From contig CP050890.1 in the NCBI GenBank assembly GCA_016745215.1, positions 992,001-1,056,000 of the forward strand: a DNA stretch of 64,000 bases. The letters run 5' to 3'. Position numbers and translations under genes: made by a program. The notes under the pieces were generated by a model that ran no database searches, had not been told where the DNA came from, and saw only the letters and a program-made list of their open reading frames with translations. The DNA comes from Thiohalocapsa sp. PB-PSB1 (lineage in GTDB: Bacteria > Pseudomonadota > Gammaproteobacteria > Chromatiales > Chromatiaceae). This document shows positions 8,832-17,726 of this stretch, piece by piece. Positions within the stretch are counted from its first letter, which is position 1, and the number at the start of each line of letters is the position of its first letter.

Positions 8832-10199
8832 TCAACGGCGTTCCTTGATTTCGATGCCTAGCGAGCGGAGCTTGCGATAAAGATGAGTGCGCTCCATACC
8901 GGCTTCCTTTGCCATCTTACTAACATTGCCAACGTGTTTTGCGAGCTGGTACTCCAGATAAGCTTTTTCGAACTGCTCGCGAGCCTGCCGCAGCGGTTGG
9001 TCGAAGGAAACCAGACCCTCCGGGGGCTGTGTCGGCACCGGCAGCGTCGAGCCTAATGCAGACTCGACCTCGCTCTGCGTCACCTCGTCGCCAGCACCAA
9101 GGATGAGCACCCGCTGTACCAGATTTTTCAGCTCACGGATGTTGCCGGGCCAGTTGTAGTTACGCAGATAATTTTGTGCACCGACGCTGAAGCGCCGATA
9201 TGGCAGCTTATCGTGGGTGGCAAAGTAATCAACATAATAGGTCAGGAGTTCCGGAATATCCTCGGCATGCTCTCGTAACGGGGGGATATGTAATGGCACC
9301 ACGTTGAGATGATAGAAAAGATCCTCTCGAAAGCTGCCAGCGCGAACTTCCTCCTTCAGGTCGCGCTGGGTGATTGCGACGATGCGCACATCAATGGCGA
9401 CCGGATTGCTGCCGCCTACGCGCAGAAATGAGCCGGTATCCAGTGCGCCAAGCAGTTGGCCTTGGGCTTCAAGATCCATATCGGCGACCTCGTCGAGCAA
9501 TAAAGTGCCGCCAGCGGCCTGTTCCAGGCTGCCGTAGTGGACATGGCCGTCTTGCTCGCTGCCCAGGAGTTCACGGGCGGCGTTGCCACGGGCGATGGCG
9601 GAAACACCGAGATCTACGAACGGCCGATCCTTGCGGGCACTCTGCGAGTGTAAAAAACGCGCGAAAGTCTCGCGACCGGCACCGGCCTCACCGGTGATCA
9701 AGACCCAGGTATCATGTTGAGCGATGCGCTTGACCTGCTCGCGTAGCCTTTGCATTGCCGCAGAACGCCCAGCAGGCTCCTGCACCAGCGGCGTGCGCCG
9801 GCGCAGACCGATGTTCTCGCGCTCCAGTTTGTCCGCCTCCAGCGCACGCTCCACAGTGAGAAGCAGCTTGGCCATGGACAGCGGTTTTTCGAGGAAGTCG
9901 TAGGCTCCCAAGCGCGTTGCCTCTACCGCCGTTTCCACGCTCCCGTGGCCGGACATCATGATCACCGGGCATGGTAGGCCTTCTTCTTCCGCCCATTCTT
10001 TGAGCAGGCTGATGCCGTCGAGGTCGGGCATCCAGATATCGAGCAGCATTAGATTGGGCCGGCGCTCGCGCAGGGCGTGCCGGGCTGCTCCGCCGTTCTC
10101 GGCGTTGCTTACGATGTAGCCTTCATCCTCGAGGATATCCTGCACCGTTTCACGAATGTCTGGCTCGTCGTCCACAACGAGAATATGGGTCGCGCTCAT
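8832..10199 (-). CDS. ntrX: NtrX-type response regulator with atypical sigma-54 AAA+ domain
   Basis: A 455-residue protein: receiver domain (residues 1-120; acidic pocket DDE, phospho-acceptor Asp in LLDIWMPDLDG, Lys in EKP), AAA+ domain (~150-380) and a C-terminal Fis-type helix-turn-helix (GNVSKMAKEAGMERTHLYRKL). Walker B is intact (GGTLLLDEV), but two activator hallmarks are missing. The Walker A loop reads GEAGAGRET, with Arg for the catalytic Lys, and no GAFTGA loop is present where it is expected (ARELLGSEQDGHVHYGSLEQ). It therefore probably binds DNA and responds to phosphorylation but is unlikely to remodel sigma-54 polymerase in the usual way. It overlaps ntrY by 4 bases. Confidence 0.9.
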   Translation of the reverse strand: MSATHILVVDDEPDIRETVQDILEDEGYIVSNAENGGAARHALRERRPNLMLLDIWMPDLDGISLLKEWAEEEGLPCPVIMMSGHGSVETAVEATRLGAYDFLEKPLSMAKLLLTVERALEADKLERENIGLRRRTPLVQEPAGRSAAMQRLREQVKRIAQHDTWVLITGEAGAGRETFARFLHSQSARKDRPFVDLGVSAIARGNAARELLGSEQDGHVHYGSLEQAAGGTLLLDEVADMDLEAQGQLLGALDTGSFLRVGGSNPVAIDVRIVAITQRDLKEEVRAGSFREDLFYHLNVVPLHIPPLREHAEDIPELLTYYVDYFATHDKLPYRRFSVGAQNYLRNYNWPGNIRELKNLVQRVLILGAGDEVTQSEVESALGSTLPVPTQPPEGLVSFDQPLRQAREQFEKAYLEYQLAKHVGNVSKMAKEAGMERTHLYRKLRSLGIEIKERR

Positions 10200-12409
10200 G
10201 ATGCTCCTATTTGCCGGGGCGGCGGTTCAGATACGGGCGGATCTGCGCGCCAAACTGGCAATCGTGCCGTAAAGCGCGCGCCATGTTCCGCATTGTCCGC
10301 GACGATGATACCGCCGTGCTCTTCAATAATCTTCTTGACGATGGACAATCCTAGGCCGGTGCCTTTGTCCTTCGAGGTTACATAGGGTTCAAACAGCCGA
10401 TCGATCAACTCGTTAGGAATGCCGCCGCCATTATCTTCCAGACTGAGTTCGATTGCCGGTGCATCATCGCCTTGGATCAGCCTCGTACTCACCTGTATGC
10501 AGCCGTTGCGCCGTCCCTCCAACGCCTCGCTCGCATTCTTGATCAAATTGTGTACCACCTGACGCAGGCGCTTTGAATCACCGCGCACCAAGGCGCCAGG
10601 TGCATTGAGATTCAGCCTGATTTGATGGGCGCTGGCGCGGTACAGTTCGATGACCTCGCCGACCAGTGTATCCAGCGTGAAAGGTTCGTCTTGCATCTGC
10701 GGTGTGCGCGCATAATCGGCGAAGTCATTGACCATCGCCTTCATCGCTTCCACCTGCTGCACGATGGTGTGAGTCGCGCGATCGACCAGACGCGCATCCA
10801 TGTCCTGAAGCTTGGGCAAGAGTTTATGGCGCAACCGCTCTGCGGACAATTGGATAGGCGTTAGCGGATTCTTGATCTCATGTGCCAGGCGGCGTGCAAC
10901 CTCTCCCCAAGCCGCGTCTCGCTGGGCACGGATGAGCTTGGTGATGTCGTCGAACACTACCACATGGCCGACCGATTGAGCACCGGTGCTGGGCAGTGGA
11001 CTCCCTCGGCACATCAGCACCTGGCGACCTTCATTGCCGATCAGTGTCACCTCCTCTCGCCATTCCTGACCGGCCTTGATTCGTCGACGCACCGTCTCGC
11101 CCCAGTGAGTGAGTCTTGGATGGGCCGCCTCCAGCGCCTCCAGCGAGAGTTGCGCGTCGCCAATGTCGGGCAGGCGCAGGATCTGGCGTGATGCGTGGTT
11201 AAGGGTACCCAGATTAAGTGCATCATCGAAGGCGATCACACCGCTGGAGAGTCGGCCCAGCACGGTTTCCAGGTAACTGCGCTGTTCCTCTACCACCCGC
11301 TGGCTGCTTGCAGCATGATCTCGCGCCTGGGCAATGCGACGAGTCATAGCGTTGAACGAGGCGACCAGAAATGCCAGCTCGTCGTCATACGCCGGCAGCG
11401 GGAGTTGCTGCTCGTAATTTCCGGCGGCCACTTCTCGGGTACCGCGTGCAATATCCGCCACTGGCGCAGCCAGACGGCGTGCGGTGGCGAATGCTGCGAG
11501 CAGTGCCGCCATGAGTCCGAACACCAGTACCAGCGACAATGTCAGCGAGAAGCTGAATTTCAAGGATCGGCGCAGGAAAGAAAGCTCCCTGTAGCGGTTG
11601 TAGGCGTCCTCGAGCTTTGCGGCGAGTTCGCTGATACGTGTCGAAGTTGGGAAAATCGCCTGCAGCAGCAAAGGTCGCGAACGCGGGTCGTTTACCAATA
11701 CGCGCACGATCAGTTCACCATCCTCGCTGGTTTCCAGGCCCACATAGTCAGCACCCAGGCGCAGCCCCTGCATGACTTTGCGCTCGGGATGATTGGGCAC
11801 CAGTTGCGTCGGATCATCAATGGCGGTGCCGATGACTTGGCCGTTGGGCTCGAACACGGTCAGCTCCAATGCGCCAGCCTGGCGGCGTAAGTCGTCGAGG
11901 GCCAGTGTCAGCGCGGTGGCGGAGCGATCCTCAACGCCAGCCAGCAGCTGCGCACTGTATTTCATCAACACGCGTTGGTTCAGGTCGAGCGAAGCCCGGT
12001 TCAGTTTTAGGGCATCTTCCATGGCGCTGTCGATTTCCACGTCGAACCAGCTGTCGATGCCGCGCAGCAGAAAGCCCAGCGAGTAGTAATAAACCACCCC
12101 CAGCGGCAGCAGTGCGATCAGCGCAAACAACAGCACCACCCGTGCCGTGAGTCGCGAGCCGACTGTTTGATGCCGATAGTTCAAGACCAGCCGGATCACA
12201 TTTACGCCCACCATCAGCGCCAACGCAAATAGGCCAAACAATACCACCGTCAGCAGCGGAACAAAGGCGCGGCTCAGGAACTCCGAGTTCTGTACTGCAT
12301 TGCTCATCAGGTGCAATGCAACCATCAGGGCAATCAGCAGTAGTCCAACGCCGATGGCGCCGGGATGGGCGAGCCAGCGGCGTAATGGTTTCAGGGGATG
12401 AGCGGCCAT
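10196..12409 (-). CDS. ntrY: NtrY-type sensor histidine kinase
   Basis: A 737-residue inner-membrane kinase. Three or four N-terminal membrane segments and a periplasmic/extracytoplasmic loop (~110-285) are followed by another segment, a HAMP domain (~315-370) and a PAS domain (~385-490). The DHp domain has H-box ARRLAHEIKNPLTP, and the ATPase domain has N box NLIKNASEAL, G1 DNGGGIP and G2 GTGLGLSIVKK. It pairs with the ntrX product encoded immediately downstream. NtrYX systems have been tied to nitrogen, redox and envelope regulation in proteobacteria. The start overlaps the DUF4390 gene by 19 bases, so translation is probably coupled. Confidence 0.92.
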   Translation of the reverse strand: MAAHPLKPLRRWLAHPGAIGVGLLLIALMVALHLMSNAVQNSEFLSRAFVPLLTVVLFGLFALALMVGVNVIRLVLNYRHQTVGSRLTARVVLLFALIALLPLGVVYYYSLGFLLRGIDSWFDVEIDSAMEDALKLNRASLDLNQRVLMKYSAQLLAGVEDRSATALTLALDDLRRQAGALELTVFEPNGQVIGTAIDDPTQLVPNHPERKVMQGLRLGADYVGLETSEDGELIVRVLVNDPRSRPLLLQAIFPTSTRISELAAKLEDAYNRYRELSFLRRSLKFSFSLTLSLVLVFGLMAALLAAFATARRLAAPVADIARGTREVAAGNYEQQLPLPAYDDELAFLVASFNAMTRRIAQARDHAASSQRVVEEQRSYLETVLGRLSSGVIAFDDALNLGTLNHASRQILRLPDIGDAQLSLEALEAAHPRLTHWGETVRRRIKAGQEWREEVTLIGNEGRQVLMCRGSPLPSTGAQSVGHVVVFDDITKLIRAQRDAAWGEVARRLAHEIKNPLTPIQLSAERLRHKLLPKLQDMDARLVDRATHTIVQQVEAMKAMVNDFADYARTPQMQDEPFTLDTLVGEVIELYRASAHQIRLNLNAPGALVRGDSKRLRQVVHNLIKNASEALEGRRNGCIQVSTRLIQGDDAPAIELSLEDNGGGIPNELIDRLFEPYVTSKDKGTGLGLSIVKKIIEEHGGIIVADNAEHGARFTARLPVWRADPPVSEPPPRQIGAS

Positions 12410-12963
12410 TTAGTCCATGCGCTGGATTGTTTCCAGGACGGGTAGAGATAAGCCATGGGCCGCAGAGGCAGTGGTAATTCCTCGATGTCAAGGGCTGCTC
12501 GGATATGAATCTGGTAGACCCGATCGGGATCGAGGCGCGGCCACTTGATAATCTGTAAGTCTTTAATTTCGCTTAGCGCCTCAATCGCCGCCTCGCGCGT
12601 AACATAGGTGCGTCCGCTCTCGCCGGGCAAACGCGAAACGAGATAGCGCTCGGACAGTGGTTTATAGCGAATCCGGTAACGCAGGCGCTGATCCACCAGA
12701 CTGGCTTCCCAAAGCCAGGCGTCTTCTGGACGTACTTGTATATGCACCTCGAGCGTCAGCGGCACGCCGTTATCAAGGGCCTCGAGGGCGCGCTCGCTGA
12801 ATTCGTAGTCGATCTGGGCGTCCATCAGAAAAGCGTCGTCCACCAGGCGGGTACTGACGTCGATAACGTCGAATTCCTTTGCGGCAAACGCGACCAGGGT
12901 GCAGAGCAACAGGCTGATGGCCACGATCGCTCGCCAGGTTCGATGTGCATCTGGGGAAATCAT
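12391..12963 (-). CDS. DUF4390 exported protein
   Basis: A 190-residue protein with an N-terminal hydrophobic signal segment (AIVAISLLLCTLVAFA, about residues 12-28) and a beta-rich remainder typical of DUF4390 (motifs LRYRIRYKPLSERYLV and AIEALSEIKDLQIIKW). The family is consistently found between rsmB and ntrY in gammaproteobacteria; its molecular role is unknown. The ATG overlaps the rsmB stop as ATGA, indicating coupled translation. Probably periplasmic or anchored facing the periplasm, and possibly connected with signal input to NtrY, though only the genome position supports that. Confidence 0.85.
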   Translation of the reverse strand: MISPDAHRTWRAIVAISLLLCTLVAFAAKEFDVIDVSTRLVDDAFLMDAQIDYEFSERALEALDNGVPLTLEVHIQVRPEDAWLWEASLVDQRLRYRIRYKPLSERYLVSRLPGESGRTYVTREAAIEALSEIKDLQIIKWPRLDPDRVYQIHIRAALDIEELPLPLRPMAYLYPSWKQSSAWTKWPLIP

Positions 12964-14399
12964 GACGATTTCTCCAGCACGGCATAGTAGAAACCGTCGC
13001 CGCTGCCGGATTCAGGCAGTAATTGCCAGCCCGGATTCCGCGCTAGCCCCCGGGCAGCGACGATCGGACGTTCGCTAGCATCCGCATGGCGTTGCAGAAA
13101 ACCGCGCACCTGAACGTCATTTTCTTCCGGTAATAGGGAGCAGGTCGCATAGACCAGCCGCCCGCCTGTCGCCAACAATGGCCAAAGGGCATCGAGCATT
13201 GCGCGCTGCGTCGAGACCAATACGGCGATGTCGGCGTCGCGTCTGAGCCATTTGATATCCGGATGTCGCCGGATGACACCGGTAGCCGAGCAGGGCGCAT
13301 CCAGCAGAATGCGTTGGTAAGGCGCCCCGCGCCAATCCGCGTTTGCCCTGGATGCATCGGCGACCTGCACGCGTGCGCTCAAGCCAAGCCGATCGAGATT
13401 CTGCTGCAAGGTCTTTAAGCGCTCGGGGTCGATGTCGATGGCGGTGACATTGATCCCAGCCGCACCGCGTTCGAGAAGGTGGGCGGTTTTGCCGCCAGGC
13501 GCCGCGCAGGCGTCAAGAACCTGGTCTCCGACACGGGCATCCAGCAAAGCCGCGGCCCATTGGGCGGATGCATCCTGCACCGACACGAGTCCGTCCATAT
13601 ACCCCGGCAATGCATGCGTCGGCAACGCCTGATCAAGGATCAGCGCATGCTCCAATTCTAACTCCGGGGCCAGCATGAACGTCGGCATTGTGCCGCGCTC
13701 ATCAAGCCTCCCCGGTTCAGGTTTCGCCACTGGCAACGGCCGTGCGGACAAGCCCTGGGCTGCAAGCAGAGCGGCATATTCGCGACGGCTGGTGCGGAGT
13801 CGATTGACACGCAATGCCATCGGCGCCTGCTTATTGCAGGCGTCGACAATGGTCTGCCAAGAGTCGGGCCAGGCGGCCTGCAAGCGTGTCAGCAGCCAGT
13901 GCGGGAACAGCCAGCGCGCATCAGGGTCATCCGCAATACATGCCAGCAGTGCCGGGCGCTCGCGTTGAAAGCGACGTAAGGTGGCATTCACCAACCCGGT
14001 CGCTCGCGCTTTGCCCAAAGTACGGCTTGCGGCGACTGTGCTCGCTACAACCGCATGTTCCGGTATGCGCATGCTGGTTAATTGGTACAAGCCCACGGCG
14101 ATTAAATCCTTCAGGATGAGGTCGCCGGGCTGCAGGGAACGGCTCAGCAAGAGCGCTGTGAGCGCATCAAGACGCGGCAGCAGGCGCAGGGTTCCAAAGC
14201 AGAGCGCTTGGTAAAGCGCGGCATCGCGTTGGTCGAATTCCGCCGCGTTTTGGGCGATCAGGTCTGTTAGGGAGCGCCCCTCAGCGCGCACTGCATGCAC
14301 CGAGCGGGCAGCCGCGGCGCGCACCTGAACACCGGCCGGACTGATCTTGGGTGGTCGCTTTGCGTCAGCCAAGCAAGACACCGTCCAGGTCATGGGCAT
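12960..14399 (-). CDS. rsmB: 16S rRNA (cytosine-967-C5)-methyltransferase RsmB
   Basis: About 479 residues. An N-terminal NusB-like RNA-binding domain (residues ~20-165) precedes a SAM-dependent methyltransferase domain. Visible are the SAM-binding VLDACAAPGGKTAHLLE, the DAPCSATGVIRRHPDIKW motif with the first catalytic Cys, and YATCSLLPEEN with the second. It methylates C967 of 16S rRNA. The start is uncertain: ATG at 14399 or 14393 overlaps fmt by about 30 bases; GTG or TTG codons nearer the fmt stop are alternatives. The protein-level N-terminal family match begins only around ADAKRPPK. Confidence 0.9.
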   Translation of the reverse strand: MPMTWTVSCLADAKRPPKISPAGVQVRAAAARSVHAVRAEGRSLTDLIAQNAAEFDQRDAALYQALCFGTLRLLPRLDALTALLLSRSLQPGDLILKDLIAVGLYQLTSMRIPEHAVVASTVAASRTLGKARATGLVNATLRRFQRERPALLACIADDPDARWLFPHWLLTRLQAAWPDSWQTIVDACNKQAPMALRVNRLRTSRREYAALLAAQGLSARPLPVAKPEPGRLDERGTMPTFMLAPELELEHALILDQALPTHALPGYMDGLVSVQDASAQWAAALLDARVGDQVLDACAAPGGKTAHLLERGAAGINVTAIDIDPERLKTLQQNLDRLGLSARVQVADASRANADWRGAPYQRILLDAPCSATGVIRRHPDIKWLRRDADIAVLVSTQRAMLDALWPLLATGGRLVYATCSLLPEENDVQVRGFLQRHADASERPIVAARGLARNPGWQLLPESGSGDGFYYAVLEKSS

Positions 14400-15306
14400 T
14401 GACAAAGTCGAACGCCGATATCGGCCGTTTGCCCGCGGCCTGCAGCCGGGTGATACGCAGCAATCCTGCTCCGGTGACCACATCGATCCCGTCTCGGCCC
14501 GTAGCAAACACTTGGCCAGGCCGGCCAGGCGCGGTCTGTTCCAGGGCTCGAGCTGCCCATAGACGCAGCAAATCGCCGTTCAGCCTGGTCTCTGCGACCG
14601 GCCATGGGTTGAATGCGCGCACCTGGCGTTCGATCTCGATGGCTGTGTTGCTCCAGTCGATCCGGGCTTCCTGCTTGCTGAGTTTTGTTGCATAAGTGCT
14701 CAGCGTCTCGTTCTGCGGCTTCGGCATCAGACTCCCGTCTAGGATGCCTGGCAGCGCGCTTATCAGTGCTTCGGCACCGAGCAATGCGAGGCGGTCATGC
14801 AGGCTCCCACCGGTCTCGTCATCGGCGATCATCAGGGCTGTCGAGGTGTACACTGGGCCGGTATCCAGGCCGGCTTCCATCTGCATGATGCAAATGCCGG
14901 TTTGCGTATCTCCCGCGAGAATGGCGCGCTGGATTGGCGCTGCACCGCGCCAACGCGGCAGTAATGAGGCATGGATGTTGATACATCCGAGACGCGTGGC
15001 ATCGAGTGCTGCTGGTGGCAGCAACAAACCGTAGGCTGCAACCACCATTAGGTCGGCATTCAATGCCCGCATTCTTGCCAATTCCTGCGGTTCGTTCAAC
15101 GAGGTTGGCTGCCTAACGGTAATTCCAGCCTGCATTGCCATCTGCTTGACCGGCGAGGGCATCAGCTTGCGCCCACGTCCGGCAGGCCGATCCGGCTGAG
15201 TATAAATATCGACGATATTGTACTCCGCGGCAATCAGCGCTTGCAGCGGAGGGACCGCAAACTCAGGCGTGCCAGCATAGATGATGCGGGGTTTGGTCGT
15301 GTGCAT
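14365..15306 (-). CDS. fmt: Methionyl-tRNA formyltransferase
   Basis: 313 residues, the family length. The N-terminal formyltransferase domain starts RIIYAGTPEFAVPPLQAL and includes the catalytic region (NIHASLLPRWRGAAPIQRAIL, with the conserved Asn-His and the later Asp in MEAGLDTGP). A C-terminal OB-like domain follows. It formylates initiator Met-tRNA using 10-formyl-tetrahydrofolate. It lies with def, which removes the same formyl group, in the classic def-fmt-rsmB order. Confidence 0.96.
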   Translation of the reverse strand: MHTTKPRIIYAGTPEFAVPPLQALIAAEYNIVDIYTQPDRPAGRGRKLMPSPVKQMAMQAGITVRQPTSLNEPQELARMRALNADLMVVAAYGLLLPPAALDATRLGCINIHASLLPRWRGAAPIQRAILAGDTQTGICIMQMEAGLDTGPVYTSTALMIADDETGGSLHDRLALLGAEALISALPGILDGSLMPKPQNETLSTYATKLSKQEARIDWSNTAIEIERQVRAFNPWPVAETRLNGDLLRLWAARALEQTAPGRPGQVFATGRDGIDVVTGAGLLRITRLQAAGKRPISAFDFVNAHDLDGVLLG

Positions 15307-15349
15307 GGCAGTTTGCAGAGCGCAGGCGGCGAAAAGACTTCGGAGGATT

Positions 15350-15380
15350 GCATCGGCGCATCCATTGTCGTCGCCGATGC
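15350..15380 (-). promoter_or_regulatory. Hairpin between def and fmt
   Basis: A perfect 9-bp inverted repeat (GCATCGGCG and CGCCGATGC) with a 13-base loop in the 126-base def-fmt spacer. It lacks an immediate U-run, so it could be an mRNA processing or attenuation structure rather than a strong terminator. Seen only as sequence symmetry. Confidence 0.35.
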
Positions 15381-15432
15381 GTTAAGCCAACACTGTGGGG
15401 TAAAGAATTGCGATCTCGGTAGGTTCGGATGA

Positions 15433-15972
15433 TCAAATCGCTCTTCTGCGCCCTCCGGAGATTCTATCCGGCTGCGTCTGACGCTGGTCTTTTTCCAGCT
15501 TTTTGCGAATGCGTTGACGTTTTAACGATGATATATGATCAACAAACAAGCGACCATCGAGATGATCGATCTCGTGCTGTATGCAGACCGCAAGCAGGCC
15601 ATCGGTTTCAAGCTCGATAGAATTGCCCTCGCGATCGAGCGCGTGCACCATGACTCGCTCGGCTCGGGTCACGCTCTCGAAGAATCCGGGCACCGACAGG
15701 CAGCCCTCATCTGTTTGCTCTTCGCCACTGCTGGTCAGAATGCGCGGGTTGATCAGGCAAAGCGGCTGGTCTCTGCTCTGCGAGATATCGATGACGACGG
15801 CGCGCTTATCGACATTGACCTGGGTCGCGGCGAGGCCGATACCGGGGGCCGCGTACATGGTTTCGAATAGATCGTCTACTAATTGTCGTATGCTGTTGTC
15901 CACCTGCTCGATCGGTCTGGCGTTTTGTCGTAGGCGTGGGTCGGGAAAGGTGAGGATGTCTCGAATGGCCAT
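15433..15972 (-). CDS. def: Peptide deformylase
   Basis: 179 residues. All three deformylase motifs are present: GIGLAATQ, EGCLSVPG (metal-binding Cys) and QHEIDHLDG (two metal-binding His and catalytic Glu). It removes the N-formyl group from nascent proteins. First gene of the def-fmt-rsmB-DUF4390-ntrY-ntrX-trkA-trkH series on this strand. Its promoter should lie in the interval facing the LysM gene. The C-terminus is basic (SSLKRQRIRKKLEKDQRQ), as usual for the family. Confidence 0.96.
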   Translation of the reverse strand: MAIRDILTFPDPRLRQNARPIEQVDNSIRQLVDDLFETMYAAPGIGLAATQVNVDKRAVVIDISQSRDQPLCLINPRILTSSGEEQTDEGCLSVPGFFESVTRAERVMVHALDREGNSIELETDGLLAVCIQHEIDHLDGRLFVDHISSLKRQRIRKKLEKDQRQTQPDRISGGRRRAI

Positions 15973-16015
15973 GGGAATGCACAGAATTCAGGTAACGAAG
16001 ATCGCGCTGGATCTG

Positions 16016-16067
16016 GCTCGTCTTAAGAATCGAAGCTGCTTGCTCGTCTTAAGAATTGAAGCTGCTT
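16016..16067. repeat. Two tandem 26-bp direct repeats upstream of def
   Basis: Units at 16016-16041 and 16042-16067 differ by one base (core GTCTTAAGAATCGAAGCTGC). They lie 44 bases 5' of the def start and could be a duplicated regulatory site or simple slippage product. Confidence 0.6.
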
Positions 16068-16321
16068 TATCGTCTGATGCCGGCGCTTTGCGTTAATATC
16101 GTGATGATACACTATCACGCAAGGCCGCTCCGAAGTTACGCGCCCGGGTTGATCCATGCGGCGGCACCAGTTGTTTGCGCTCGAGGACCTGCAGATTACC
16201 CGGGCCAAACTCCAGCTCGCATAATGAGGAGTAATGAATAGCAATCATGATGATCTATCCCGATAGCCGCGCGAGCGGCCTGCGCAGAACTTCGACCAGG
16301 CTTCGGATTGTATTGTACAAC

Positions 16322-16482
16322 CTAGTGCAGCGGTGCCGATGTTCCGCTACGGTTTTTGCTGTTTGTCGTTGTCGTCATCATTTTCGTAATCCTGATCACT
16401 CATCCTGGGTTATCGATAACGACCACGATTACGGCAACGACAACGACTGCAAACGGTCTCGCGACTTCCGCAGCAGAGCACT
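16322..16482. repeat. R4 palindromic element copy 1
   Basis: The ends CTAGTGCAGCGGTGCCGATG and CGACTTCCGCAGCAGAGCAC are long imperfect inverted repeats. The middle contains short ACGACAACGACT-type runs facing their complement. Other copies are at 19772, 33578 and 35022. Its right end is ~35 bases before the LysM gene, so it may affect that gene's promoter or leader. Confidence 0.75.
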
Positions 16483-16516
16483 GGCTACAGCGACGGCCCT
16501 GTTGGCGTCAACACCG

Positions 16517-17692
16517 ATGTCGATACGGTTGCTGGTATTCACCCTGTTGGCGTCCAGCATGCCGCTGGCGGCCCAGGTGCAGCTGGCCCCGGATGCGCCG
16601 CGCACCTATGTGGTGCAGCCCGGCGACACCCTATGGAATATCGCGGGCCGTTTCCTGCGCGATCCCTGGCTATGGCCGGAAGTTTGGCAAGAAAATCCCA
16701 GTGTCGCGAATCCTAACCTTATCTACCCGGGCGATGTGTTGGAGCTCATCTCCGATGATGGACGTCCACGCATCCGAACCGCTCGCGGCGGCGGCGGTAT
16801 GCGCACCGTCAAGCTCTCCCCGCGGATACGCGTGACTGAACTCGATCGGGCCATACCGGCCATTCCGATCAACACCGTGGCTCCGTTTCTGTCGCGTCCC
16901 ATCGTCACTGCGGCTCGGAAAATCGATCAGGCACCCTATGTGGTCGGCTTTCCCGAGCGGCGTATCTTGGCTGGCACCGGCGGCCTGTTCTTTGTTCGCA
17001 GCATTCTTACCGCCGACAATGACCTCTACGACGTATTACGGCCTGGGCAAGAATACAAAGATCCAGACACCGATGAGGTGCTCGGCTACGAGGCAGCCTA
17101 TGTCGCATCGGCGCGGCTAGACCGACTCGGCGATCCAGCGACATTGATGGTGACCCGCGCACACAAGGAGGTCGCAGTTGGTGATCGCGTGCGCCCGGCG
17201 CGCGAGGAGAAACCAATCCGCAGCTTTTTTCCGGAGCCGGCGCCAGCCGGTTTAGAAGGTAAAATCATCGCCGTGCTGAACGGCGTGTCGCAAATTGGCC
17301 AATTCGACACCGTGGTGCTGAATCGCGGCTCACGCCAAGGCGTAAAATTAGGCCAGGTATTCGCGGTTTATCGCGGAGGCGACCTGCGGCGGGATCAGGT
17401 TCGCTCCAACCGGACCGCCTGGAACTGGCGTAACGAGACGCCGTTGGATACCTCGTTCTGGTATGGCGACTGGGAACTCGACGGCTGGGAGCGCGACAGG
17501 CCCGATCCGAATGCGCCATTGCCACTGCATCGCAGGGCCTCACGCAAGTCCGATCAGTACATCGTGCCGGACTCTCGCTCCGGTATCATCATGGTGTTTC
17601 GGGTCTTTCCCAAGGTAAGCTTCGCTTTGGTGATGTATGCAACCCAGGCGATGCATATCGGTGAGATCGTGGCGGCACCGCGCGATCTGTAA
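16517..17692 (+). CDS. LysM peptidoglycan-binding exported protein
   Basis: About 391 residues. An N-terminal signal peptide (RLLVFTLLASSMPLAAQ) is followed by a LysM domain at ~residues 30-78 (YVVQPGDTLWNIAGRFL, then PNLIYPGDVLEL). A long C-terminal domain has no recognised catalytic motif. LysM proteins directly before dprA are a conserved gammaproteobacterial arrangement; they bind cell-wall glycan in the periplasm. I chose the ATG at 16517 because it precedes the signal peptide. An in-frame extension to 16247 would run through an R4 repeat and is rejected. The stop is 34 bases before dprA. Confidence 0.87.
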   Translation: MSIRLLVFTLLASSMPLAAQVQLAPDAPRTYVVQPGDTLWNIAGRFLRDPWLWPEVWQENPSVANPNLIYPGDVLELISDDGRPRIRTARGGGGMRTVKLSPRIRVTELDRAIPAIPINTVAPFLSRPIVTAARKIDQAPYVVGFPERRILAGTGGLFFVRSILTADNDLYDVLRPGQEYKDPDTDEVLGYEAAYVASARLDRLGDPATLMVTRAHKEVAVGDRVRPAREEKPIRSFFPEPAPAGLEGKIIAVLNGVSQIGQFDTVVLNRGSRQGVKLGQVFAVYRGGDLRRDQVRSNRTAWNWRNETPLDTSFWYGDWELDGWERDRPDPNAPLPLHRRASRKSDQYIVPDSRSGIIMVFRVFPKVSFALVMYATQAMHIGEIVAAPRDL

Positions 17693-17726
17693 GAGAAATG
17701 CCTTTGCCTGACAGGATGCCTGCTCC

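Larger units (their letters stand above)
15973..16516. other. Divergent intergenic region between def and the LysM gene
   Basis: It must hold the promoters for the def operon and the LysM-dprA unit. It contains two tandem 26-bp direct repeats (16016-16067) and an R4 palindrome (16322-16482) reaching to about 35 bases before the LysM start. An open frame through the R4 copy is not credible as coding sequence, because other R4 copies lie outside genes. Confidence 0.6.

Noticed and set aside
16247..16516. N-terminal extension of the LysM protein
   Set aside because: It would run through an R4 repeat found in three other non-coding places, and the signal peptide begins only at 16517.
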